This document shows positions 8,581-18,216 of a stretch of 64,000 nt of DNA, one piece after another (the stretch's first letter is position 1; the number at the start of each line of letters is the position of its first letter). This stretch comes from Haloferax denitrificans ATCC 35960 (GTDB lineage: Archaea; Halobacteriota; Halobacteria; Halobacteriales; Haloferacaceae). Both the position numbers and the translations under genes were made by a program. The notes under the pieces were generated by a model that did not search any database, had not been told where the DNA came from, and saw only the letters and a list, made by a program, of their open reading frames with translations. The stretch spans positions 388,696 through 452,695 of the forward strand of contig NZ_AOLP01000019.1 of the NCBI RefSeq assembly GCF_000337795.1, in the 5' to 3' direction.

Positions 8581-10338
8581 ATGAGAAACGCAAAAATCGT
8601 CTGCACCCTCGGTCCCGCGTCGTTCGACCGAGAGACGATTCGCGGGCTCGCCGACGCCGGTATGAGCGTCGCCCGGATGAACGCGAGCCACGGCAACGTC
8701 GAACACCGGTCCGACGTCATCGACAGCATCCGCGCCGTCGACGACGCGACCGACGAACCGCTCGCGGCCATGCTCGACCTGCAGGGTCCCGAAGTACGAA
8801 CCGCCGAAATCGACGAGGACATCTACCTCGAAACCGGAAGCGAGGTCCGCTTCTACGAGGGCGACGACGCCACCCCCGAGGCAGTCGGACTGTCGTACTC
8901 CATCACCGCCGCGGAGTCCGGCGACACCATCCTCCTCGACGACGGTCGCATCGAGGCCACCGTCGAGTCCGTCGAAGACGACGCGGTCCACGCGACCATC
9001 GTCTCCGGCGGGAAGCTCAGTTCGCGCAAGGGCGTGAACGTCCCCGGCGTCGACCTCGACATCGACCTCATCACCGACTCCGACTACGAGAACCTGAAGC
9101 TCGCCGCGGAGAAGGAAGTCGACTACGTCGCCGCCTCGTTCATCCGCGACGCCGAGGACGTCTACACCATCAGCGACACCCTCGAGAACCTCGGCGCGGA
9201 GATTCCCATCATCGCCAAAATCGAGCGCGCCGGCGCGGTCGAGAACCTCGACGAAATCATCCAGGCGGCCCACGGCGTGATGGTCGCCCGCGGCGACCTC
9301 GGCGTCGAGTGCCCGCTCGAAGAGGTGCCCATCATCCAGAAGCGCACCATCCGCAAAGCGCAGGCCGCGGGCGTGCCGGTCATCACCGCGACCGAGATGC
9401 TCGACTCGATGGTCCGCTCGCGCCGCCCGACCCGCGCGGAGGCGTCCGACGTGGCCAACGCCGTCCTCGACGGCACCGACGCCGTGATGCTCTCGGGCGA
9501 GACCGCCGTCGGCGACCACCCCATCCGCGTCGTCGATACGATGTCCCGCATCGTCAAGGAAGTCGAGGCCAGCCCCGAGTACGACGAGAGCCAAGAACAG
9601 CGCGTCCCGACCGCCGACGAGGGCTCCCGCACGGAGGCGCTGGCCCGCTCGGCGCGCTACCTCGCCCGCGACGTGAACGCCGCGGCCGTCGTCGCCGTCT
9701 CCGAGTCCGGCTACACCGCCCGGAAGACCGCGAAGTTCCGCCCCGGCGTCCCCGTCGTCGCCGTCACGCCGAACGACCGGACGCGCCGCCAGCTCGCCGT
9801 CTCGTGGGGCGTCTCGGCGCAGTACGCCGACTACAGCCCGAGCGTCGAGGGCGTCATGGACGACGCCGTCACCGCCGCGCTCGACGCCGGCGTCGCCGAG
9901 TCCGGCGACACCATCGTCGTCCTCTCCGGCATGATGACGGAGCTCGAAGGGACGAACACGACGAACATGCTCAAGGTCCACGTCGCCGCCGAGCCCGTCG
10001 CCACGGGCCGGAAAATCGTCAGCGGCCGCGTCGCCGGCCCCCTCTACCGCACCGAGGACGGCGACCTCACGGACGTCCCCGAGGGCGCGATTCTCGCGCT
10101 GTCGGCCGAGTTCGACGGCGAGTTCGACGGCGACGCCGACAAGCTCGCCGGCATCGTCGACGCCCGCGCGGGCATGACCGGCTACCCGGCGCTCGTCGCG
10201 CGCGAGCTCGACATCCCGATGGTGTCGGGCGCGCCGCTTCCGAAGACCATCGCGCAGGGCGCGACCGTCACGCTCCACGCCGAGCGCGGCATCGTCTACG
10301 AGGGCGACGTCATCAACCACGACCGCGACAGCCGGTAG
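8581..10338 (+). CDS. pyk: pyruvate kinase with extra C-terminal domain
   Basis: Transfers phosphate from PEP to ADP in the last step of glycolysis. The 585 residues begin with [12 protein letters not shown], continue through the TIM barrel with [15 protein letters not shown] and the metal-binding [10 protein letters not shown], and end with about 100 residues resembling the mobile domain of PEP-utilising enzymes. In that domain the segment matching the PpsA catalytic GGMTSHAA reads AGMTGYPA, so the phospho-accepting histidine is gone. A TATA box (TTTTTTA, 8553-8559) sits 22-28 bases before the ATG, so the transcript is probably leaderless. Confidence 0.97.
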   Translation: MRNAKIVCTLGPASFDRETIRGLADAGMSVARMNASHGNVEHRSDVIDSIRAVDDATDEPLAAMLDLQGPEVRTAEIDEDIYLETGSEVRFYEGDDATPEAVGLSYSITAAESGDTILLDDGRIEATVESVEDDAVHATIVSGGKLSSRKGVNVPGVDLDIDLITDSDYENLKLAAEKEVDYVAASFIRDAEDVYTISDTLENLGAEIPIIAKIERAGAVENLDEIIQAAHGVMVARGDLGVECPLEEVPIIQKRTIRKAQAAGVPVITATEMLDSMVRSRRPTRAEASDVANAVLDGTDAVMLSGETAVGDHPIRVVDTMSRIVKEVEASPEYDESQEQRVPTADEGSRTEALARSARYLARDVNAAAVVAVSESGYTARKTAKFRPGVPVVAVTPNDRTRRQLAVSWGVSAQYADYSPSVEGVMDDAVTAALDAGVAESGDTIVVLSGMMTELEGTNTTNMLKVHVAAEPVATGRKIVSGRVAGPLYRTEDGDLTDVPEGAILALSAEFDGEFDGDADKLAGIVDARAGMTGYPALVARELDIPMVSGAPLPKTIAQGATVTLHAERGIVYEGDVINHDRDSR

Positions 10339-10382
10339 GAGTGCGGTAGCCCTTTCCCGCCTCGACGCCTACCCACGAATCG

Positions 10383-10619
10383 ATGTCCCGCGCACCCTCT
10401 CCCGAGGCCGACGACGACCGCGACGCTGACGGCGACGGCGAGTGGCGCTTCGGCGTCGACGACGTCGGTCCCGACGGCATCATCGACGACGAACCCGAGA
10501 TCGAACAACTCCCCATCGAGCCCGAGTCGCCGCGGGCCGAGAACGTCGCGTTCGTCCTCATCGGCGTCCTTCTCGCGGTCGGCCTCATCGTCGTCACCGT
10601 GTTCCCGGGCGCGTTCTGA
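10383..10619 (+). CDS. small conserved haloarchaeal membrane protein
   Basis: 78 residues: a very acidic N-terminal half, then one transmembrane helix (about residues 55-75) ending four residues from the C-terminus. This is a tail-anchored layout with the acidic part in the cytoplasm. It starts 44 bases after pyk and may share its transcript. I recognise the pattern as a haloarchaeal conserved protein but know no function. Confidence 0.7.
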   Translation: MSRAPSPEADDDRDADGDGEWRFGVDDVGPDGIIDDEPEIEQLPIEPESPRAENVAFVLIGVLLAVGLIVVTVFPGAF

Positions 10620-11014
10620 GCGACCCGCCGGACGCCGACCGCGACTCGTCGCAACCGCTGAGGTCGGCCGCCGCTCCGTCTCCGACTTTCCGTTTTGATA
10701 ATCGGGACTGTTGATTTATGTGACCCCGAGGGAAACCACCGCCAACCACCCGACCGGGACGGGCGAAGCGAGCGACACGGCGCACCCTCCGCGTCGGTCG
10801 CCGCGTCGATTCTCCCCGCGGCGCCCCGGGCTCCGACGCCGACGGGGCCGCGCCGGGACGGGCTCGGCCGCCGCGACGGCTTCCCTCCCGGTCGTCGCGC
10901 GGCCGCCGAAACCGGCCGCCGCCGGGACGAACACCGAGACGACAAGATGACACACGACCGACGACGCGGACACGACCGACGACCCGCCCCGCCCGACCCG
11001 GAGGGACGCGAACA
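10620..11014. other. spacer without a confident gene
   Basis: About 395 bases. AT-rich patches at 10692-10701 and 10709-10717 (GATTTATG) could be a promoter. Open frames in both directions are Arg/Pro/Ala-rich and look like GC artefacts. A 23-codon ORF (10947-11018) overlaps the start of the next gene at a GTGA junction and may be translated, but nothing else supports it. Confidence 0.5.
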
Positions 11015-12241
11015 GTGACGAGACTCGTCGAACTCGACCCGGCGAAGTTCGTCCGGTTCCTCGCGGACCTCTGGACCCAGCGGAACTGGCAGACGAACGT
11101 CCAGCCCCGCGGCGAGGGGAGATACCTCGTACAGGGCCAGCGCGGCGACGGCACGAAGGGACTCATGCTCGTGCTCCCGGCCGTCGAGATGACCGTCGAA
11201 ACCGAGCACGTCAAGGGCTTCGTCGCGCACGCGAAAAAGCGCGGCGTCGACACCGTCGTCGTCGCCACCCAAGGCGAGTTCGCCGACGCGGTCCGCGGGT
11301 TCACCACGAGCCACGACGTGACGCTGTTCGACCGCGACGAACTCGGCGAGACCGTCGCCGACGAGGGCCTCGAACAGACCGTCAAGCAGTACACCGACGG
11401 CGAGGTGTTCGAGACGGCGGAAGTCGAGTTCGGCCTGCCGTTCGACCTGCCCGAACCGGTGGAAGAAGCGCTCGCGTCGCTCCCGATAGCCGCCGCGCGC
11501 GAACGGCTCGCCAGACTCCTCGGTGACCGCGGCGGCGACGGTGGGGGCGGCGACAGCGGCGGAGGCGGAGGCGAAAGCGGAAGTAGCGGTGACGGAGACG
11601 GCAGAAGCGGCGGCTGGAAGTCCGTCGGGAACACCCTCCGCGACGGACTCCCGTCGTCGGTCGGCGACCTGAAATCGGGGTCGCCGCCGAGCGTTCGGGT
11701 CGTCGTGGTCGCCGTGCTGTTGCTCGTGCTCGCGCTCGGCTTCGTCGCCGTGCTCGGCCCGATGGTCGACGGACTCGGCGGGCCGACCGGCGGCGGCGGC
11801 GGCGGAGACGAAGGCGGCGTCGCCGTCTCCGCGCTCTCCAGTGCGAGCGCCGACTCGGCCGACGTGGTCGCCCGGTGGAACGCCCGGACGACAGACACGC
11901 TTCAGGTGGGCAATCGAACGTACGCCGCGCCGGAGGGAGAGCGGTTCGTCGTCATCGGGCTCAACGCCACGGCCGGGGGCGACGCGCCGGGGACGCTCCC
12001 GGAGTCGGCGCTCGCGTTCGAGACCGACGGCGTCAGCTACGGCTACCAACCGCTGTCGAACGCGACCGGCTTCCGCAACGGCGGGCTGTTCGCCCCCGAC
12101 GAGCGAGCGCACGTCTGGACCGTCTTCTCCGTGCCGACGAACGCGACCACCGGGACCGTCTTCGTCCGGCCGACGAGCGAGGACACCGTGGCGTTCGTCC
12201 ACGACCGGTCGGTCTCGACCGACCCGAACGACGAGGACTGA
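11015..12241 (+). CDS. restriction-endonuclease-fold membrane fusion protein
   Basis: 408 residues in three parts. Residues 1 to about 130 (RFLADLWTQRNWQ...VQGQRGDGTKGL) resemble the Mrr-like PD-(D/E)xK nuclease fold. A Gly/Ser/Asp linker (about 172-205) follows, then one transmembrane helix (about 230-250) and an external domain of about 130 residues that looks like the beta-sandwich of DUF4352-type proteins. The nuclease-like part would face the cytoplasm. The catalytic lysine is not certain, so it may be a sensor and not an active nuclease. Start is GTG. Confidence 0.65.
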   Translation: MTRLVELDPAKFVRFLADLWTQRNWQTNVQPRGEGRYLVQGQRGDGTKGLMLVLPAVEMTVETEHVKGFVAHAKKRGVDTVVVATQGEFADAVRGFTTSHDVTLFDRDELGETVADEGLEQTVKQYTDGEVFETAEVEFGLPFDLPEPVEEALASLPIAAARERLARLLGDRGGDGGGGDSGGGGGESGSSGDGDGRSGGWKSVGNTLRDGLPSSVGDLKSGSPPSVRVVVVAVLLLVLALGFVAVLGPMVDGLGGPTGGGGGGDEGGVAVSALSSASADSADVVARWNARTTDTLQVGNRTYAAPEGERFVVIGLNATAGGDAPGTLPESALAFETDGVSYGYQPLSNATGFRNGGLFAPDERAHVWTVFSVPTNATTGTVFVRPTSEDTVAFVHDRSVSTDPNDED

Positions 12242-12320
12242 GCGGGGAACGTCCGCCCCAGCCGAACCCGCGCCGCGTTCGACCCTCAATCCTTAATCGG
12301 GCGACGGCCCTAGACCCGGT

Positions 12321-12923
12321 ATGGCATACCCGCCGCTCCCGTTACAGACCGGTCTCGTCAGTCCCGAGACGCTCCCGCTTTTGCTCGTGCTCGCGGGGCT
12401 CGGCCTGTCGCTCGCGGAGGCAATCGCCCCCGGCGCGCACTTCGTCGTCCTCGGCGTCGCCCTCCTCGCGGCGGGGCTGGTCGGCCTCTTCATCGCGCCG
12501 CTCGCCGGCCCGATAGCCCTCGGCCTGCTCGTGTTGGTCTTCGGCGCGCTCGCGCTCTACGGCTACCGAGAGCTCGACATCTACGGCGGGAAAGGAGAAG
12601 GAAAGACGAGCGACTCGGACGCGCTGACGGGCAAGATGGGGCGCGTCACGGAGCGCGTCACGCCGACCAGCGGCGAGGTCAAACTCGACGAGGGCGGGTT
12701 CAACCCGTACTACGCCGCCCGGTCGGTCCACGGCGAGTTAGAAGTCGGAAGCGAGGTCGTCGTCGTCGACCCCGGCGGCGGCAACGTCGTGACCGTCGAG
12801 GGCGTCGGCCCCGGCGAGGACGAAATCGACCGCGAACTCGCCCGCGAGCGGGCGCGACGACGACGCGAGGAGTCCGCGGAACGGGACGAAGAACTCGAAC
12901 GGGAGGGCACGGAAGGCGTCTGA
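12321..12923 (+). CDS. NfeD-family membrane protein
   Basis: 200 residues with two or three tightly packed transmembrane helices (about 15-80), then a beta-rich C-terminal OB-like domain (about 95-160) with GxMGRVTERV and SEVVVVDPGGGNVVTVEGV, and a charged helical tail rich in Arg and Glu. NfeD proteins are almost always encoded beside a stomatin/SPFH protein, as here, and the pair is thought to organise membrane microdomains. The spacing to the SPFH gene is 113 bases and that gene has its own promoter. Confidence 0.8.
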   Translation: MAYPPLPLQTGLVSPETLPLLLVLAGLGLSLAEAIAPGAHFVVLGVALLAAGLVGLFIAPLAGPIALGLLVLVFGALALYGYRELDIYGGKGEGKTSDSDALTGKMGRVTERVTPTSGEVKLDEGGFNPYYAARSVHGELEVGSEVVVVDPGGGNVVTVEGVGPGEDEIDRELARERARRRREESAERDEELEREGTEGV

Positions 12924-13036
12924 CCGCCGTCGGCGGTCCCGATTGGGTGCGACTGAGCGCCACAGCCCCCGAAACCGTCCGACGTGACGGCCGGGCCACA
13001 CGAATACTTATCATTCTGCCAACCCAAGGCGGGCTT

Positions 13037-14311
13037 ATGGACCTACTTGCCCTCCAGGCGGGGCTGGGTATCGGAGGCGTCGTCGCCGGCCTCCTCGTGC
13101 TCGTCCTCGCCATCGTGACGGTGTACCAGATGGTCGAAATCGTGGACGCCTACGAGAAGAAGGCGCTCACGGTGTTCGGGGAGTTCCGACGGCTCCTCGA
13201 ACCGGGTATCAACTTCATCCCGCCGTTCGTCTCTCGGACCTACGCGTTCGACATGCGGACCCAGACGCTCGACGTGCCCCGGCAGGAAGCGATTACGCGC
13301 GACAACTCGCCGGTCACGGCCGACGCCGTCGTCTACATCAAGGTGATGGACGCCAAGAAGGCGTTCCTCGAAGTCGACGACTACAAGCGCGCCGTCTCCA
13401 ACCTCGCCCAGACGACCCTCCGGGCCGTCCTCGGCGACATGGAACTCGACGACACGCTCAACAAGCGCCAGGAAATCAACGCGCGCATCCGCAAGGAACT
13501 CGACGAGCCGACCGACGAGTGGGGCGTCCGCGTGGAGTCCGTCGAGGTCCGCGAGGTCAACCCCAGCGCCGACGTCCAGCAGGCGATGGAACAGCAGACC
13601 TCCGCCGAGCGCCGCCGCCGCGCCATGATTCTCGAAGCGCAGGGTGAGCGCCGCTCCGCCGTCGAACAGGCCGAGGGTGAAAAGCAGTCGAACATCATCC
13701 GCGCGCAGGGTGAAAAGCAGTCGCAGATTCTCGAAGCGCAGGGTGATGCCATCTCGACGGTGCTCCGCGCGAAGTCCGCCGAGTCGATGGGCGAACGCGC
13801 CATCATCGACAAGGGGATGGAGACGCTCGAACGCATCGGACAGGGCGAGTCGACGACGTTCGTCCTCCCGCAGGAACTCACCTCGCTCGTGGGTCGCTAC
13901 GGCAAACAGCTCACCGGCTCCGACGTACAGGACACGGAAGGCCTCTCCAGCAAGCAGTTCGACGAGGAGACCCGCGAGCTCATCGGCCTCGACGACATCG
14001 AGGAGATTCTCGGGCAGATAGACCAGGCCGCCGAGATGGACGTCGAACAGCTCGAACAGGAGGCGGAGGCCATCAAGGCCGGCGCGGAGGTCAACGACAT
14101 CAAGTCGCCCGACGAGGTCATCGCCGAGGCCGACGAGAGCGAGACCCCCATCAAGTCGTCCGACGAGGTCGTCGCGGAAAGCGAGGGCGAGGGCGCGGAC
14201 GCCGCGGCCGACGAGTCGGCGGACGCGAACTCCGCGGGCAACGGCCAACCGGCCGCCGACGGCGACGACGACGACGAAAACGAGATGTCCTTCGAGAAGG
14301 ACCTCGAATAG
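13037..14311 (+). CDS. SPFH/stomatin-like membrane protein
   Basis: 424 residues. An N-terminal hydrophobic segment (about 8-35) anchors the SPFH/Band 7 domain (FGEFRRLLEPGINFIPPF...VYIKVMDAKKAFLEV). A long alpha-helical region follows with repeats of QGE(K/R), typical of oligomerising stomatins. The last 110 residues are acidic and disordered and hold a near-repeat, IKSPDEVIAEADESE then IKSSDEVVAESEGE. The ATG at 13037 is preferred over an upstream in-frame start because a TATA box (ACTTATCAT, 13006-13014) gives a leaderless transcript there. It works with NfeD upstream. Confidence 0.9.
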   Translation: MDLLALQAGLGIGGVVAGLLVLVLAIVTVYQMVEIVDAYEKKALTVFGEFRRLLEPGINFIPPFVSRTYAFDMRTQTLDVPRQEAITRDNSPVTADAVVYIKVMDAKKAFLEVDDYKRAVSNLAQTTLRAVLGDMELDDTLNKRQEINARIRKELDEPTDEWGVRVESVEVREVNPSADVQQAMEQQTSAERRRRAMILEAQGERRSAVEQAEGEKQSNIIRAQGEKQSQILEAQGDAISTVLRAKSAESMGERAIIDKGMETLERIGQGESTTFVLPQELTSLVGRYGKQLTGSDVQDTEGLSSKQFDEETRELIGLDDIEEILGQIDQAAEMDVEQLEQEAEAIKAGAEVNDIKSPDEVIAEADESETPIKSSDEVVAESEGEGADAAADESADANSAGNGQPAADGDDDDENEMSFEKDLE

Positions 14312-14393
14312 TCGCATCGACCGACCGTCCCGGATTCGGACGGGTGTGAATGCCGAAGCTCTTTTCTCCGCGCCGTCTCGTATGTGGGAGTAG

Positions 14394-15017
14394 ATGTCGA
14401 ATCGCCGGGTAGACGAAGACAAGCGCGCGACCCTCCGTCGGTTCGCCGCGCTCGGGGCCGCCACGCCGCTCGTGGGCCTCGGGGGCGGCGACGACGGCGA
14501 CGACGACTCGTCGGGGTCGAGCGACGCGCGAGACGCCATCGTCGGCTACGTCGCGTCGACGCCCGGCGCGCACTTCTCGAAGGTCCGCGACGACCTCCAG
14601 TTGGGTACCGGTGAGACGCAGTACCACCTCCGGAACCTCGTCGACGACGACACCCTCGAAGTCCGCCGCGACGGCGACTACAAGCGGTTTTTCCCCGCGG
14701 GACGGTTCTCGGAGTTCGAGCAGGTCGCCCTCGGCTATCTGCGCCGCGACACGCCGCGCGGGATGCTCGTCCACCTGCTTCGGGACCCCGACGCGACGGG
14801 GAGCGAACTCGCCGACCGGCTGGGCGTCTCGCGGGCGACGGTGAGCACCTACGCGAAGGAACTCGACGCCGTGGGCCTCCTCTCCCGGGAGGACGGCTAC
14901 GCGGTCCGCAACCCCGAGACGGTCATCACGCTCCTGATTCGCCACGCCGACTCCTTCAGCTCCGACGCCGCGGCGTTCGCCGACGACGCGGCCGAACTCA
15001 TCCGGTTCGACCCCTGA
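14394..15017 (+). CDS. double winged-helix transcription regulator
   Basis: 207 residues. A basic and Gly/Asp-rich N-terminus (1-45) is followed by one winged helix (about 47-105, with GAHFSKVRDDLQLGTGETQYHLRNL) and a second (about 110-165, with DATGSELADRLGVSRATVSTYAKEL). Both look like ArsR/MarR-type DNA-binding folds. The sequence near residues 18-30 (AALGAATPLVGLGGG) is weakly hydrophobic but too short for a clear membrane helix. The target genes are unknown; it follows the SPFH gene by 82 bases. Confidence 0.8.
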   Translation: MSNRRVDEDKRATLRRFAALGAATPLVGLGGGDDGDDDSSGSSDARDAIVGYVASTPGAHFSKVRDDLQLGTGETQYHLRNLVDDDTLEVRRDGDYKRFFPAGRFSEFEQVALGYLRRDTPRGMLVHLLRDPDATGSELADRLGVSRATVSTYAKELDAVGLLSREDGYAVRNPETVITLLIRHADSFSSDAAAFADDAAELIRFDP

Positions 15018-15241
15018 CCCCCTGACCGGGGCGAGAGTCGGGGAGTCGGTGCCGGCGCTTCTCCGTCGGTTCGGAACACTCAGCGGCGGCGCTGGGACGC
15101 GAGAAAACCCGAAAAAGCGGGATGGAACGACGTGGGGTGGGAGACGACGGCGTTCCGGGAGGGGTGGCGCGAGGGGGAACGCGCCGGAGTGCACGCCGGA
15201 GGCGGCGTGCGGCGGGGCCTGAGTGAAGCGTCAGCGGGGGC

Positions 15242-15511
15242 TCAGACGGTCACCTTCCACGTCGTGCCGGAGGAGTAGCCCCACTTCTCGACGGTCACGT
15301 CGAAGTCGCCGTCGAGGATGGGGCGCATGTTCGCGCCGACCTCCTTCGCCGAGAGGTCGAGGTCGTCGGCGATGAGGCGGGACTTGAAGTACGTCTTCGC
15401 GCCGGCGTTCGAGCGGAGGTAATCGAGGATGCGGCGCTGTTTCTCCGAGAGGCTGGGTCTGGTGTCGAGGGCCTCGCCCTCGACCGCGGCGGCGGAGGCG
15501 GTCGTGCTCAT
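15242..15511 (-). CDS. small winged-helix protein
   Basis: 89 residues. After a low-complexity N-terminus comes SEKQRRILDYLRSNAG and KSRLIADDLDLSAKEVGANM, a helix-turn-helix, and then a beta wing ending WKVTV. Related proteins are widespread in haloarchaea (I believe DUF7123). It is convergent with the regulator on the left. The chosen ATG gives the family's usual length; upstream codons up to 15667 are unlike coding sequence. Confidence 0.75.
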   Translation of the reverse strand: MSTTASAAAVEGEALDTRPSLSEKQRRILDYLRSNAGAKTYFKSRLIADDLDLSAKEVGANMRPILDGDFDVTVEKWGYSSGTTWKVTV

Positions 15512-15793
15512 ACCTACACAGAGAGACGAGACGACTATCAGGGGTTTGGTACGGGAGCTTAACACGTCGCTGTCTTGCGGTTTTCGCCGAAAACGAGCCG
15601 TCGGAACGGCCCCACTGCGCCGTCGCAGGTACAGTCGCCTAACAGCCACGCGACGCGGACACATCAACGGGGAGACAGTCGGAGGCGACCGGCACGCCGT
15701 CGAACGCCCGAGCGTTCCGAACTGTCCGTCTAAGCGGAGCGTAACGACTCCAAGACAGAAAATTCATACGCGGATAGCGGCCATACGACGACA

Positions 15794-17668
15794 ATGGGTC
15801 GCCCGACAGAACGACGCCCGGCCGCCGCGACCGCGGCCGGCGTCGAAGTGAGCGTCGTCCTCCCCGCCTACAACGAGGCGCGGACCATCGAGAACACGGT
15901 CCGCGTCACCGTCGAGACGCTCGAATCGTTCCTCCCCGCCGACGCCTTCGAAGTCATCGTGGCCGAAGACGGCTGTGACGACGAGACGCCGGAGATAGCC
16001 GACCGGCTGGCCGCCGAGGACGACCGGATTCGCCACTACCACAGCGACGACCGGCTCGGCCGCGGCGGCGCGCTCGAACGCGCCTTCGAGGCCGCCGACG
16101 GCGACACGCTCGTCTACTTCGACACGGACCTCGCCACGGACATGCGCCACCTCGAAGAGCTGGTCGAGCGCGTCCGCTCCGGCGAGTACGACGCCGCCAC
16201 CGGGTCGCGCTGGATGCCCGACCGCGTCGCCGACCGCCCGCCGAAACGCGGCGTTCCGAGCCGCGTCTACAACGGCCTCGTCCGCCTGTTCCTCCGCTCC
16301 GACCTCCGGGACCACCAGTGCGGCTTCAAGGCGTTCAGCCGCGAGACGTTCGAGGCGCTCCGCGACGACGTGGAAGACGACCACTGGTTCTGGGACACGG
16401 AGATGCTCGTCCGCGCCCAGCGCGCGGGCTTCCGCGTCGCCGAGTTCCCCGTCGATTGGGAGCCGAAAGGCGACACGAAAGTCGACCTCGTCCGCGACAT
16501 CCTCGGGATGGGGAGCCAGATTCTCCGGACGTGGTGGCAACTCACGGTCCGGCCGCGCATCACCCGCCGGGTGACCATCGCCGCCGGCCTGCTTTTGACC
16601 GTCTTCGCGCTCGCGCTGATGACGCTGTACATCGACCCCTCGGAGGTCATTTCGGTGCTCGGCGAGGCCGACCCCGCGCTCGTCGCCGCCGCCGCGGTAA
16701 TCTACGTCGTCTCGTGGCCGCTCCGGGGGATTCGCTACCGCGACATCCTCGGCGAACTCGGCTATCGCGAGAAGGCGAGCTTCCTCACGGGGGCGATATT
16801 CATCAGTCAGACCGGGAACCTCGTGTTCCCCGCCCGCGCGGGCGACGCCGTGCGCGCCTACGTCGTGAAGGCGCGCCGGAACATCCCGTACCCCTCGGGC
16901 TTCGCGTCGCTGGCGGTCGAGCGCGTCTTCGACCTGCTCACCATCGCGGGGCTCGCGGGCGTCGTCCTCGTCGGCCTCGCGGCGACCGGCGGCCTCGACG
17001 ACATCGCCACGGTGCTCGCGACCGGCGTGAGCGGCGGCTCGGTCGACGTGTCCGCCAACGACGTGCGCACCGTCGCCTACGTCGCCACCGGCGTCGGCGT
17101 CGTCGCCATCCTCGGCGTCCTCGGCATCGCGCTGTCGGCCCGCGCGGACCGGAACGTCGTCCGGGCGTTCGTCGGCCGGTTCTCGTCGGACTCCTACGTC
17201 GAACTCGTCGCGGGCGTCATCGAGCAGTTCGTCTCCGACCTGCAGGCGGTCGCCGGCAACCGCGCCGCCTTCGGTCGCGTCGGCCTGACGAGCCTCGCCA
17301 TCTGGACCGTCGACGTGGTGACCGCGGTCGTCGTCCTGCTCGCGCTCGGCGTCGACATCGACCCGGTCGTCCTCGTCGGCGTCTCGTTTTTCGCCGTGAG
17401 CGTCGGCAACCTCGCGAAGGTGCTTCCGCTGTCGCCCGGCGGCGTCGGCCTGTACGAAATCGCCTTCACGGTGTTCATGGCCGCGCTCGCGCCGGTCACG
17501 CCCGCCGCCGCGCTCGCCGCGGCGGTCCTCGACCACGCCGTCAAAAACGCCGTCACCGTCGTGGGCGGCGTCGCCTCGATGCTGTCGCTCAACGTCTCGC
17601 TGACGACCGCGGTCGAAGAGAGCGCGGACGTGCGCGACCGCGACCGCGAACTCGCCGAATCGGAGTGA
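15794..17668 (+). CDS. aglD: glycosyltransferase AglD (S-layer N-glycosylation)
   Basis: 624 residues. Residues 1 to about 240 are a GT2 glycosyltransferase with the DxD metal-binding pair at D110 and D112; these numbers match the residues reported as essential in Haloferax volcanii AglD. The rest has about eight transmembrane helices and resembles the flippase-like UPF0104/LPG-synthase family. In H. volcanii AglD adds the final hexose (mannose) of the pentasaccharide on the S-layer glycoprotein by acting on a dolichol-linked carrier. A TATA box (ATTCATAC, 15762-15769) predicts a leaderless start at this ATG. It lies outside the main agl cluster. Confidence 0.95.
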   Translation: MGRPTERRPAAATAAGVEVSVVLPAYNEARTIENTVRVTVETLESFLPADAFEVIVAEDGCDDETPEIADRLAAEDDRIRHYHSDDRLGRGGALERAFEAADGDTLVYFDTDLATDMRHLEELVERVRSGEYDAATGSRWMPDRVADRPPKRGVPSRVYNGLVRLFLRSDLRDHQCGFKAFSRETFEALRDDVEDDHWFWDTEMLVRAQRAGFRVAEFPVDWEPKGDTKVDLVRDILGMGSQILRTWWQLTVRPRITRRVTIAAGLLLTVFALALMTLYIDPSEVISVLGEADPALVAAAAVIYVVSWPLRGIRYRDILGELGYREKASFLTGAIFISQTGNLVFPARAGDAVRAYVVKARRNIPYPSGFASLAVERVFDLLTIAGLAGVVLVGLAATGGLDDIATVLATGVSGGSVDVSANDVRTVAYVATGVGVVAILGVLGIALSARADRNVVRAFVGRFSSDSYVELVAGVIEQFVSDLQAVAGNRAAFGRVGLTSLAIWTVDVVTAVVVLLALGVDIDPVVLVGVSFFAVSVGNLAKVLPLSPGGVGLYEIAFTVFMAALAPVTPAAALAAAVLDHAVKNAVTVVGGVASMLSLNVSLTTAVEESADVRDRDRELAESE

Positions 17669-17674
17669 AGGAAG

Positions 17675-18196
17675 TCAGTACAGGTCGCACCGGAACGGCG
17701 CGAACGCGCCCGTCACGGCGGCTTCGAGCGCGTCAGTGCGCGTGAGTCTGCCGCCGGTGAACACGCCCGCCGCGCCCTCGTTTTTCGCGATGTCGTCGGT
17801 GCCGAGCACGTCGTCCATCACCGGGCCGAGCTCCTCGCCCGCGTCGATGCGGTCCGCGATGCGGGCGGGAAGCGGGAGGCTCGGCCCCGCCGCGCGGCCG
17901 ACGCGCTCGCCGTCGGTCGCGGCCGCCCACATCACGAGGTACAGGTCGGTCTCGTCCGTGCCGTCACCGGCCGAGAAGGTCGCAACGCCGCCTTCGATGC
18001 CGACGCCGAAGTCGTAGTCGCCGGCGTCGAGCGCCCGCTCCGCGCGGGTGACCGCGCCCGCGATGGTCTCGTCGTTCCCCGTCGGCTGTTCGGAGACGCC
18101 GGAGTCGACGACGACCGCCGCCACGGAGGCGTCGGGACAGGTTCGTTCGACCGCGCGCCGCTTCACCGGGTTGCCGCTTCCGACCGCGATGTCCAT
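17675..18196 (-). CDS. yjjX: inosine/xanthosine triphosphatase (YjjX/DUF84)
   Basis: 173 residues. Hydrolyses ITP and XTP to keep damaged purines out of RNA and DNA. The start GSGNPVKRRAVE and the later GVGIEGGV and KNEGAAGVFTGG are typical of the DUF84 NTPase family. It begins 20 bases after the stop of the BtuF-like gene on the same strand, so the two are probably one transcript; no functional link is evident. Confidence 0.88.
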   Translation of the reverse strand: MDIAVGSGNPVKRRAVERTCPDASVAAVVVDSGVSEQPTGNDETIAGAVTRAERALDAGDYDFGVGIEGGVATFSAGDGTDETDLYLVMWAAATDGERVGRAAGPSLPLPARIADRIDAGEELGPVMDDVLGTDDIAKNEGAAGVFTGGRLTRTDALEAAVTGAFAPFRCDLY

Positions 18197-18216
18197 GTCG
18201 GAAGCGCGTCGCCCGG

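Noticed and set aside
10695..11018. Possible 107-codon gene before the nuclease-fusion gene
   Set aside because: Arg/Pro/Ala-rich sequence without structure; only its last 23 codons, overlapping the next start, are even plausible.
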